NCBI RefSeq assembly: GCF_008370045.1
Contig: NZ_VOBN01000015.1
Coordinates: 1-64,000 of the forward strand
DNA: 64,000 nt
Reading direction: 5' to 3'
Origin: Pseudomonas sp. ANT_J12
GTDB taxonomy: Bacteria > Pseudomonadota > Gammaproteobacteria > Pseudomonadales > Pseudomonadaceae
The notes below the pieces were generated by a model that searched no databases, was not told where the DNA came from, and saw only the letters and a program-made list of their open reading frames with translations. Made by a program: the position numbers and the translations under genes. Positions 53,809 to 61,359 of the stretch are shown piece after piece; within the stretch, counting starts at the first letter, position 1; each line of letters begins with the position of its first letter.

Positions 53809-53921
53809 CACCACTTCCTTGTTATTAATGAGTTACTCACTCCCTGTGAGTGAGTTCAAACTAAGGGAAGGATGACGCGTGAACAATACTGGCAAAGCAT
53901 TCAAGTTAATACAAAATACCA

Positions 53922-54518
53922 CTAGGCGAACAACTCGCCCTGCAACTCATCCAGCAACGCCTGAATCGCATCCAGGCGTTGTTGCGGATCGTCGAGTTGC
54001 AACAGGTCGATCTTGTCCACTTCGGCAAACGGCAGCAAATACGCCAACTGATTGGCCAGTGATTGCTGGCCGGTGGCTTCGGTGCCCATATTCAGCGCCT
54101 CGACCATCGGGTGCTCGGCCAGGGCTTTGAGCAATGCGACGAGGTCGGCATCTTCGTCCTGCAACGGTTGTTCCGGCTCGTCTTCCAGCCACTCGACCTC
54201 GGCAAGAGTCAGGTGATCGCGCTGCACTTCCGAGCGCAAGACGTGGAACCGCCGGCCACCCTGCACGCGAATGCCCAACAGGCCGTTGTCCTGCTGCTTG
54301 AAGTCGGTGATCAAGGCTTCGCAGCCCACCAGCGCATAACCCGCCGGGGCGATGCCAACCTCCTCGCCGTCGAGGATGCACACCACGCCGAAGCCACTGC
54401 CCTGTTTCATGCAGCGGCTGATCATGTCCAGGTAGCGCGCCTCGAAAATCTGCAAGTCGAGGATGCAACCAGGGAACAGCACCGTGTTCAGCGGAAAAAG
54501 CGGCAAGCTCATAGACAT
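53922..54518 (-). CDS. LON peptidase substrate-binding-domain protein
   Basis: 198 aa consisting only of the Lon N-terminal (LAN/ASB, PF02190) domain: LPLFPLNTVLFPGCILDLQIFEARY, GSGFGVVCI and GIRVQGGRRF-type blocks. No ATPase or protease domain is present, so it is not a Lon protease. It starts 4 bases after lrgB on the same strand, forming an lrgA-lrgB-LON operon. The role is unknown. Confidence 0.93.
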   Translation of the reverse strand: MSMSLPLFPLNTVLFPGCILDLQIFEARYLDMISRCMKQGSGFGVVCILDGEEVGIAPAGYALVGCEALITDFKQQDNGLLGIRVQGGRRFHVLRSEVQRDHLTLAEVEWLEDEPEQPLQDEDADLVALLKALAEHPMVEALNMGTEATGQQSLANQLAYLLPFAEVDKIDLLQLDDPQQRLDAIQALLDELQGELFA

Positions 54519-54522
54519 TTCC

Positions 54523-55239
54523 TTACACCACCATCGACACCGCCAACGGCAGGAACACCGCCGTGGCCACGCCCATCAGACTCATCGCCAGCGCCGCGAA
54601 GGCGCCGCATTCTTCACTTTCCTGCAACGCCACCGACGTACCGACCGCGTGGGCGGTCAGCCCCAAGGCCATGCCCCGGGCTTCAGGGCTATGGACACCG
54701 AGCCTCGTCAAAAGACCCGGGCCGAAAATCGCACCGATCACGCCAGTAATCAACACGAACACCGCCGCCAGCGCCGCGACACCACCGATCTGCTCGGCCA
54801 CCAGCATGGCGATCGGCGAGGTCACGGATTTGGGCGCCATGGTCATCAGGATCATGTGTTCGGCGCCGAACCACCAGCCCAGCAACACGCCCATGCCCGT
54901 GGCGACCACGCCGCCTATCACCAGCGTAGTAAATATCGGCCAGAATAACTGCCGAATCCGTCGCAGATTCAGGTACAGCGGCACCGCCAGAGCAACGGTG
55001 GCGGGACCGAGCAGAATGCTGAGGATCTCGGTGCTCTTGCGGTACTCGGCGTAGGTCAGGCCGCAGCCCACCAGAATGCCGATCACCAGCAGCATCGAAA
55101 CCAGCACCGGCTGCAGGAAGATCCAGCGGGTTTTCTCGAACGCCGCGAGTACCAGTTGATAGGCGCCCAGGGTGATGCCTATACCGAACAACGGGTGGTG
55201 GATCACCGAATCGAGGGCGCCCTGCCAATCGAGGATCAT
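54523..55239 (-). CDS. lrgB: LrgB/CidB family membrane protein
   Basis: 238 aa with about six or seven membrane helices. Family motifs: GLTYAEYRKSTEILSILLGPATVALAVPLY and MAPKSVTSPIAMLVAEQIGG. LrgAB/CidAB systems control murein hydrolase activity, autolysis or export of small metabolites such as pyruvate in other bacteria. It overlaps the lrgA-like gene by 4 bases. Confidence 0.92.
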   Translation of the reverse strand: MILDWQGALDSVIHHPLFGIGITLGAYQLVLAAFEKTRWIFLQPVLVSMLLVIGILVGCGLTYAEYRKSTEILSILLGPATVALAVPLYLNLRRIRQLFWPIFTTLVIGGVVATGMGVLLGWWFGAEHMILMTMAPKSVTSPIAMLVAEQIGGVAALAAVFVLITGVIGAIFGPGLLTRLGVHSPEARGMALGLTAHAVGTSVALQESEECGAFAALAMSLMGVATAVFLPLAVSMVV

Positions 55240-55598
55240 GGGCGGTCTCCGCGATGGGCATGGCGCTTGAGCAGGCGCTGCATCAGCACCCCGACGAAGG
55301 CCATCGACAGCACCAACGACAACACCAGCGCGCCGGCGATGGCCCAGAAGTCGGCGGCAATGTCCTTGGCATACACCATCACGCCCACCGCCGGCGGCAC
55401 CAGCAGCAACGGTAGATAACGCAGCAAACTGCTGGCGGCCAGGTTCAGCGGTTCACCGACCTCGCCACGACAAATCAAAAACACCAGCATCAGCAACAGG
55501 CCAATAATCGGCCCCGGCAGCACCGGCAACATCAGGTGGTTGATGGCTGTGCCCAGCAATTGGAACAGCACCAGCCAGGTCAGGCCACGTAACAACAT
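55236..55598 (-). CDS. lrgA: CidA/LrgA family holin-like protein
   Basis: 120 aa, four predicted membrane helices, with LPGPIIGLLLMLVFLICRGEVGEPLNLAASSLLRYLPLLLVPPAVGVM typical of CidA/LrgA (given here in parts: PGPIIGLLLML and LLLVPPAVGVM). A small oligomeric membrane protein acting with LrgB. First gene of the operon. Confidence 0.92.
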   Translation of the reverse strand: MLLRGLTWLVLFQLLGTAINHLMLPVLPGPIIGLLLMLVFLICRGEVGEPLNLAASSLLRYLPLLLVPPAVGVMVYAKDIAADFWAIAGALVLSLVLSMAFVGVLMQRLLKRHAHRGDRP

Positions 55599-55796
55599 CC
55601 CGCAATCTCCCCACGCGTTGTCCCCTGCAAAAAGGGGCCGGGCATTATAAGCACGCCGACGCTATAGACCGGCATTCGCCAAAAGCATGGTCAGTTGACC
55701 GGAGCAATTTGCCATGTTGATCTAAAGTGGTTCGCAGGGAGGTCAAATCCCCCCAACTCAAAACCAATAAAACCGATGAACCCAAGGAGAGTCTCA

Positions 55797-56252
55797 ATGC
55801 CCTATGTTCCCGTTGCAGAGCTCAAAGATTATGTCGGCAAGGAACTTGGACGTTCCGAATGGCTCACCATCGATCAGGAGCGCATCAACCTGTTCGCTGA
55901 AGCCACCGGGGATTATCAGTTCATTCACGTCGACCCGGTCAAAGCCGCGCAAACGCCATTTGGCAGCACCATTGCCCACGGTTTCCTGTCGCTGTCGCTG
56001 ATTCCCAAACTGATGGAAGACATCCTGATCCTGCCGCAAGGCGCGAAGATGGTGGTCAACTATGGCCTGGACAGCGTGCGTTTCATCCAGCCGGTGAAAG
56101 TCAATTCACGGGTCCGACTCAAGGTCGACATGAACGAAGTCACCGAGAAAAAACCCGGTCAATGGCTGCTCAAGGCCACCGCTACCCTTGAGATAGAAGG
56201 CTCGGACAAACCGGCGTACATCGCCGAACCGCTGTCCCTCTGTTTCGTGTAA
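55797..56252 (+). CDS. MaoC-like (R)-specific enoyl-CoA hydratase
   Basis: 151 aa from ATG 55797 (MPYVPVAELKDYVGKELG), with AAGGAGA 7 bases upstream. Hot-dog fold MaoC dehydratase: hydratase-2 motif FAEATGDYQFIHVDP-x-KA with catalytic Asp/His, then FGSTIAHGFLSLSL. It would hydrate or dehydrate acyl-CoA intermediates, for example linking beta-oxidation to PHA monomers. Substrate not shown. Confidence 0.9.
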   Translation: MPYVPVAELKDYVGKELGRSEWLTIDQERINLFAEATGDYQFIHVDPVKAAQTPFGSTIAHGFLSLSLIPKLMEDILILPQGAKMVVNYGLDSVRFIQPVKVNSRVRLKVDMNEVTEKKPGQWLLKATATLEIEGSDKPAYIAEPLSLCFV

Positions 56253-56354
56253 ACCATCCCGGATGCGAAGCAGCACACGCTGTTTCGCGACCTTCTCTAT
56301 ATATACGACACATAGCTGCGGCATACTCGGTCGCCTAATTGCCCGGATCCCGCT

Positions 56355-58073
56355 ATGCGCTCACTTGCACTCCTTGCTTTGACCCTGATGCTCACCGCTT
56401 GCGGCGATGGTGAATCGCTGTTGTCCCCTGACGCCCGCCTGCCGGACGGCGGACGCTATCGGGGGGATCTGGTCAACGGGTTGTTGCAGGGCCAGGGTCG
56501 CATCGACTACCCGAGCGGCAGTTGGTACGCCGGCCAGTTCGACAAAGGCCAGTGGCATGGCCAGGGCGAATGGCACGGCAGCAATGGCGAAGTCTATCGC
56601 GGGCAATTCCAGCAAGGGTTGTTCGACGGCCAGGGCACGCTGACCACCAATGGCAGCAGCTACACCGGCGGCTTCAAGCTGGGCCGACGCGACGGCGAAG
56701 GCACCCTCAAAGAAAACGGCATGACTTACCGCGGTGAGTTCAAGGCCGATCAGTATTCAGGGCTCGGTCGTCTCGAACTCGAAGACGGCAGCTCGTATCA
56801 AGGCCAGTTCGCCCACGGCAAGCCCAACGGCGAAGGCCAGCGCGGCGACGCCAGTGGCAATCAGTTCAGCGGGCATTTCGTCGATGGCCAGCTGGAAGGC
56901 AACGGCACGTTCAACAGCGCAGACGGCGATATCTACGTCGGTGGTTTCAAGGACAACCAGCTCAACGGCAAGGGTCGCTACGAGAACGCCGATGGCGACG
57001 TCTGGATCGGCCAGTTCAAGGAAGGCGTGCTCAGCGGCAAGGGCGAGCTGATCGGCACCGACGGCAGCCATTACATTGGCCAGTTCAGCGATTGGCGCTT
57101 CACCGGCCCGGGCCGCTTGAACCTGGCGGATGGCAGTTTTTACGTCGGTGGTTTCGACAACGACAGTTATTCCGGGCGCGGCACCCTGGTGCTGACCGAT
57201 GGCACGGTGATGAGCGGCACCTGGATCAACGGCCAGCGTGTGCGCGACGCCGATGGCAAGTTGCTGCCCGACACCCTGGAACTCGGCTTGCTCGCCCAGG
57301 GCCGCTTGCTCGACGAAGCGCTGGCGGCCGTGCCCGCCTCGACCCCGGCGGTCGAGCTGTACACCCTGACCCTCGGCGGCGACGGCAAGCAGAGTGTGTT
57401 CCTGCGTGAATCCGACTATGTCGCGAACATGCTCGCCAGCCGCTTCGGCGCTTATGGGCAGATTCGCCTGGTCAACCATCGTGAACACCTCGCCGACCGG
57501 CCGATGGCCACCCGGGAAAACCTGCGCCGTGCCGCCCAGACCCTGGCCGAACGCAGCGGCCCGGAAGACTTGCTGTTCATCTACCTGACCAGCCACGGCA
57601 CCAGCGAACATGAATTCGTACTCGACCAGCCGCGCATGGAACTGGCCGATCTGCCGGCCGACGAATTGGCGGCAGTCCTCGCCCCGCTGAAGAATCGCGA
57701 CAAGATCATTGTCATCTCTTCCTGCTATTCCGGTGGTTTCATCCCGGCGCTGAAAGACGAACGCACCCTGATCATGACCGCGTCGCGGGCGGACCGGGTG
57801 TCCTTCGGTTGCTCCGAGGAGGCCAACTTCACCTACTTCGGCGACGCACTGTTCGCCCAGGCACTGAACCAGACCGACGATCTGGAGCAAGCCTTCAAAC
57901 TGGCCAAGGCCACCGTGGCCGAGCGGGAACTGGCGGACAACTTCGAAGCCTCTGAACCGCAGATCTGGGCACCGAAAACCGTGCTCTCCCATTGGCAACT
58001 GCTGCGCAAGCAACAAGCGCGTAAAGCATTACAAAGTGCTGCTATCAGCAGCAAGGACGCCAAGCTCAACTAA
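56355..58073 (+). CDS. Lipoprotein with MORN repeats and C13/caspase-fold peptidase domain
   Basis: 572 aa. Type II signal with lipobox LMLTAC (Cys16). Residues ~33-295 hold about eleven MORN repeats (pattern Y-x-G-x-F-x-x-G-x-x-x-G-x-G). Residues ~333-540 form a clan CD peptidase of C13 (legumain-like) type with His414 in TSHGTSEHEF and Cys457 in ISSCYSGGF. It is probably a periplasmic membrane-anchored enzyme whose MORN array binds a lipid or protein partner. Substrate and trigger are unknown. The start ATG at 56355 follows CCCGGATCCCGCT, without a strong ribosome-binding site. Confidence 0.9.
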   Translation: MRSLALLALTLMLTACGDGESLLSPDARLPDGGRYRGDLVNGLLQGQGRIDYPSGSWYAGQFDKGQWHGQGEWHGSNGEVYRGQFQQGLFDGQGTLTTNGSSYTGGFKLGRRDGEGTLKENGMTYRGEFKADQYSGLGRLELEDGSSYQGQFAHGKPNGEGQRGDASGNQFSGHFVDGQLEGNGTFNSADGDIYVGGFKDNQLNGKGRYENADGDVWIGQFKEGVLSGKGELIGTDGSHYIGQFSDWRFTGPGRLNLADGSFYVGGFDNDSYSGRGTLVLTDGTVMSGTWINGQRVRDADGKLLPDTLELGLLAQGRLLDEALAAVPASTPAVELYTLTLGGDGKQSVFLRESDYVANMLASRFGAYGQIRLVNHREHLADRPMATRENLRRAAQTLAERSGPEDLLFIYLTSHGTSEHEFVLDQPRMELADLPADELAAVLAPLKNRDKIIVISSCYSGGFIPALKDERTLIMTASRADRVSFGCSEEANFTYFGDALFAQALNQTDDLEQAFKLAKATVAERELADNFEASEPQIWAPKTVLSHWQLLRKQQARKALQSAAISSKDAKLN

Positions 58074-58100
58074 GCTGAACAGTATCAAGGGGGAAACACT

Positions 58101-58742
58101 ATGTACTTGACGCCTCAGCATGTATTGCTTGCCGGAGCTACCGGATTAACCGGCGAACATTTGCTTGATCGCTTGCTCAATGAGCCAACGATTACGCGGG
58201 TATTGGCACCTTCACGCCGGCCATTGGCCGAGCATCCCCACCTGGAAAACCCCGTCGGCGACCCGGCAGTATTTCTGCCGCAACTCAATGGTCGCGTCGA
58301 CATCGCTTACTGCTGCCTCGGCACTACCATCAAACAGGCCGGCTCCGAGGAGGCGTTTCGCGCGGTGGACCTGGACATGGTGGTGGCGTTCGCCAAGCGT
58401 GCACGGGAGATGGGCGCACGGCACTTGATCGTGATCAGCGCCTTGGGGGCCGATCGCAGATCCTCGATTTTCTACAACAAGGTCAAAGGCGAGATGGAAC
58501 ACGCACTGCGCGCGCAGAACTGGCCGCAGTTGACCATTTGTCGGCCGTCCCTGTTGCTGGGTGACCGCCTGGAACCGCGCATGGCCGAGCAATTCGCCGG
58601 ACCGTTTTCGCGCTTGATCCCGGGCAAATACCGCGGCATCGAAGCCTGCCAACTGGCCCGCGCAATGTGGCGCCTGGCGCTGGAAGAGCAGGATGGGGTG
58701 CGAGTGGTTGAGTCGGATGAGTTGCGTAAGCTCGGCAAGTAA
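58101..58742 (+). CDS. NAD(P)-binding Rossmann-fold protein (HTATIP2-like)
   Basis: 213 aa, atypical short-chain dehydrogenase: N-terminal HVLLAGATGLTGEHLLDRLL dinucleotide-binding turn (GATGLTG), AYCCLGTTIKQAGSEEAFRAVD, LIVISALGADRRSSIFYNKVKGEME with Tyr/Lys (YNKVK) at the active-site position, and ICRPSLLLGDR. Related to HTATIP2/TIP30-like oxidoreductases. Substrate unknown. Confidence 0.88.
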   Translation: MYLTPQHVLLAGATGLTGEHLLDRLLNEPTITRVLAPSRRPLAEHPHLENPVGDPAVFLPQLNGRVDIAYCCLGTTIKQAGSEEAFRAVDLDMVVAFAKRAREMGARHLIVISALGADRRSSIFYNKVKGEMEHALRAQNWPQLTICRPSLLLGDRLEPRMAEQFAGPFSRLIPGKYRGIEACQLARAMWRLALEEQDGVRVVESDELRKLGK

Positions 58743-58766
58743 TTCTGCGGTGCCGGAGCCGACGCC

Positions 58767-58793
58767 TTCGCGGGCAAGCCTCGCTCCTACAGG
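58767..58793. repeat. REP-like half-copy
   Basis: TTCGCGGGCAAGC...CTCCTACAG matches the left arm of the inverted pair at 36830-36889. It is a single unpaired copy in the gap after the oxidoreductase gene. Confidence 0.7.
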
Positions 58794-58805
58794 TTGGTAG
58801 CGTTT

Positions 58806-58836
58806 GATCGTTCCCACGCAGAGCGTGGGAACGATC
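58806..58836. repeat. Intergenic repeat family B, short form
   Basis: A 31-bp palindrome with the GATCGTTCCCACGC ... GCGTGGGAACGATC ends and no interior. It lies where the oxidoreductase and yceK-like genes converge. Confidence 0.85.
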
Positions 58837-58837
58837 G

Positions 58838-59122
58838 TCAAAGTCCGCCCGTCGCCTGGAAACTCACGCCAATCACCGTCAGCAGTGACAGCGGCAACAG
58901 CAGCGTGTCGAGCAACGCACTGCCCGGCAAATCCACCCCGGGATAGCTCGGCGCTTCAGCACCAAACCGATCCATGGCGCAGCAGCCACCGTTCATCGCA
59001 TACAAATCCAGCCGCGTCCCCGAATACACCACCGGTGCCCCCGGCTTCGCGGCATCGAGCGTGCGCGCCGTGGCGCAGCCGGCCAGCTGCAGCGCCAGCA
59101 CGACCACCAGCAGCTTATTCAT
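58838..59122 (-). CDS. YceK/YidQ family lipoprotein
   Basis: 94 aa with signal and lipobox LQLAGC (Cys16), then the family pattern PVVYSGTRLDLYAMNGGCCAMDRFG-x-x-x-PSYPGVDLPGSALLDTLLLPLSLL (shown in part: RLDLYAMNGGCC and PGVDLPGSALLDTLLLP). Its start overlaps the ubiX stop by 8 bases, so it is the last gene of mpl-ubiX-yceK. Function unknown. Confidence 0.9.
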   Translation of the reverse strand: MNKLLVVVLALQLAGCATARTLDAAKPGAPVVYSGTRLDLYAMNGGCCAMDRFGAEAPSYPGVDLPGSALLDTLLLPLSLLTVIGVSFQATGGL

Positions 59123-59762
59123 CGCTGCTCAAATGGTGCTCGCCCCAACGCGGCAGCATGTCCTGAGGAATATTCAGCAGATTGAGAATCCGCGCGACGA
59201 CGAAGTCGATCAGGTCGTCGATGGTCTGTGGCTGGTGATAAAACCCCGGCGAGGCTGGCAGGATCGTCACGCCCATGTTCGACAACTTGAGCATGTGCTC
59301 CAGATGAATACTCGAATACGGCGCCTCACGCGGCACCAGAATCAACTGGCGGCGCTCCTTCAAGGTTACGTCGGCGGCGCGTTCGATCAGGTTGTTACAG
59401 GCGCCGGTGGCGATGGCTGACAAGGTTCCGGTGGAACACGGCACCACCACCATCGCGGCTGGCGCACCGGAGCCCGAGGCCACTGGCGACATCCAGTCTT
59501 CCTTGCCATACACCTTGATCTGCCCGGCAGCGGCGCCGGTGTATTCGGTGAGGAAAGCCTGCATGGTTTGCGGCTTGGGCGGCAACGTGACATCAGTCTC
59601 GGTGGCCATCACCAGTTGCGCAGCCTTGGAGATCAGGAAATGCACCTCGCGGTCTTCACGCACCAGGCAATCGAGCAAGCGCAAACCGTACTGTGCGCCG
59701 GACGCACCGGTCATCGCCAGCGTGATGCGTTCCGGGCCGCCGCTCTGGGCAAAAGTGTTCAT
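59115..59762 (-). CDS. ubiX: Flavin prenyltransferase UbiX
   Basis: 215 aa from the ATG at 59762, overlapping the mpl stop by 4 bases (ATGA). It makes prenylated FMN for the UbiD decarboxylase in ubiquinone synthesis. Conserved TLAMTGASGAQYGLRLL, VVVPCSTGTLSAIATGACNNLIERAADVTLKERRQLILVPRE (in part: CSTGTLSAIATG and ERRQLILVPRE) and ILPASPGFYHQPQ. Confidence 0.95.
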   Translation of the reverse strand: MNTFAQSGGPERITLAMTGASGAQYGLRLLDCLVREDREVHFLISKAAQLVMATETDVTLPPKPQTMQAFLTEYTGAAAGQIKVYGKEDWMSPVASGSGAPAAMVVVPCSTGTLSAIATGACNNLIERAADVTLKERRQLILVPREAPYSSIHLEHMLKLSNMGVTILPASPGFYHQPQTIDDLIDFVVARILNLLNIPQDMLPRWGEHHLSSDE

Positions 59763-61108
59763 TGCAGCGCCTCGGCGAGTTTGCCGTGCAGGCCGCCGAA
59801 GCCGCCGTTGCTCATGATCACCACGTGGGTACCGGGCTGGGCCTGGCTTTTCACGCGTTCGATGATGCCTTCCAGGGAATCGCTGACGATCGAGGGCACG
59901 GTGCACAGCGCGGCGGTCGCGCCCAAATCCCAACCGAGGTTGGCCGGCGCGTACCAGATCACCTGATCGGCATCGACCACGCTTTCCGGTAAACCGTCAC
60001 GGTGCGCGCCGAGCTTCATGGAGTTGGAGCGCGGCTCGATGATCGCGATCAACGGCGCATCGCCGATCTTCTTACGCAAGCCGTCGAGGGTGGTGGCGAT
60101 GGCGGTCGGGTGGTGGGCGAAGTCGTCGTAGATCGTGATGCCACGGACTTCCGCGACTTTCTCCATCCGACGCTTCACGCTTTTGAACGCACTCAACGCT
60201 TCAATACCCATCGACGGCACAACGCCGACATGCCGCGCCGCCGCCAGGGTGGCCAGCGCGTTGGCGACGTTGTGCTGGCCGGTCATGTCCCACTCGACCA
60301 CGCCTTGGGCAACGCCTTCGAACATCACTTCAAACTTCGAGCCGTCTTCGCTCAGCAACTTGACCTGCCACTGACCGCCGGCGCCGGTGGTTTGCACCGG
60401 GGTCCAGCAACCCATCTCGATCACACGCTGCAAGGCAGGTTCTGTGGTCGGATGGATCACCAGGCCTTCGCTCGGAATGGTCCGCACCAAATGGTGGAAC
60501 TGTCGCTCGATGGCCGGCAGATCAGGGAAGATGTCGGCGTGATCGAACTCAAGATTGTTCAGGATCGCTGTGCGCGGACCGTAGTGAACGAACTTCGAAC
60601 GCTTGTCGAAGAACGCACTGTCGTACTCATCGGCTTCGATCACGAAGAACGGCGTACCGCCGAGGCGCGCGGACACCGAGAAATTCTGCGGCACGCCACC
60701 AATCAGGAAACCCGGGCTCATGCCCGCGTGCTCCAACACCCAGGCGAGCATGCTGCTGGTGGTGGTCTTGCCGTGGGTGCCGGCGACGGCCAGTACCCAA
60801 CGGCCGCGCAGTACGTGTTCGGCCAGCCATTGCGGGCCGGAGACGTAAGGCAGGCCTTTGTTCAGGACGTATTCGACCGCCGGGTTGCCACGGGACATGG
60901 CGTTGCCGATCACCACCAGGTCCGGGGCCGGATCGAGCTGCGCCGGGTCGTAGCCTTGGGTCAACTGAATGCCCTGGGCCTCAAGCTGAGTGCTCATCGG
61001 CGGATAGACGTTGGCATCGGAGCCGGTCACGTGATGGCCCAGCTCTTTGGCCAGAACCGCCATCGAACCCATGAAAGTGCCGCAGATACCAAGAATATGA
61101 ATATGCAT
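59759..61108 (-). CDS. mpl: UDP-MurNAc:L-Ala-gamma-D-Glu-meso-DAP ligase (murein recycling)
   Basis: 449 aa Mur-ligase-family enzyme that attaches recycled murein tripeptide to UDP-MurNAc. N-terminal HILGICGTFMGSMAVLAKELG; ATP-binding loop VAGTHGKTTTSSML; EADEYDSAFFDKRSKFVHY; TIYDDFAHHPTAIATTLDGLR. Mpl signatures distinguish it from MurC. Connects functionally with ldcA at 36.9 kb. Confidence 0.96.
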   Translation of the reverse strand: MHIHILGICGTFMGSMAVLAKELGHHVTGSDANVYPPMSTQLEAQGIQLTQGYDPAQLDPAPDLVVIGNAMSRGNPAVEYVLNKGLPYVSGPQWLAEHVLRGRWVLAVAGTHGKTTTSSMLAWVLEHAGMSPGFLIGGVPQNFSVSARLGGTPFFVIEADEYDSAFFDKRSKFVHYGPRTAILNNLEFDHADIFPDLPAIERQFHHLVRTIPSEGLVIHPTTEPALQRVIEMGCWTPVQTTGAGGQWQVKLLSEDGSKFEVMFEGVAQGVVEWDMTGQHNVANALATLAAARHVGVVPSMGIEALSAFKSVKRRMEKVAEVRGITIYDDFAHHPTAIATTLDGLRKKIGDAPLIAIIEPRSNSMKLGAHRDGLPESVVDADQVIWYAPANLGWDLGATAALCTVPSIVSDSLEGIIERVKSQAQPGTHVVIMSNGGFGGLHGKLAEALQ

Positions 61109-61186
61109 AGTCGACCTCGTAAAACATGGCCGCAGGTTAGCCTAGGGTGGGAAAATTCGCACCTTTGTTTAAGGCTGATCGCAGAA

Positions 61187-61230
61187 CCCGTAGGCGCGAG
61201 CGGTGCGGCGATCCGACTTGCCCGCGAAAG
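61187..61230. repeat. REP-like unit upstream of mpl
   Basis: CCGTAGGCGCGAGCGGTGCG...TTGCCCGCGAA is a unit of a common Pseudomonas REP type (CGAGCGGTGCGGCGATCCGA core), directly followed by the longer family B repeat. Confidence 0.65.
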
Positions 61231-61246
61231 CGGTGTGTCAGGTTGT

Positions 61247-61357
61247 GATCGCTCCCACGCTCCGCGTGGGAATGCAGCCCGGGACGCTCCGCGTCCCATC
61301 CAAAGCCGAACGCGGAGCGTCCGTTGAGGCATTCCCACGCAGAGCGTAGGAACGATC
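61247..61357. repeat. Intergenic repeat family B, copy 3
   Basis: Ends GATCGCTCCCACGC and GCGTAGGAACGATC, interior GGGACGCTCCGCGTCCC and CGCGGAGCG blocks. It lies 3 bases from the stop of the sigma-54 activator gene and may end its transcript. Confidence 0.88.
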
Positions 61358-61359
61358 AG

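Noticed and set aside
53922..54518. Lon protease fragment or pseudogene
   Set aside because: Stand-alone Lon-N-domain proteins of ~200 aa are a known separate family and the frame is intact.
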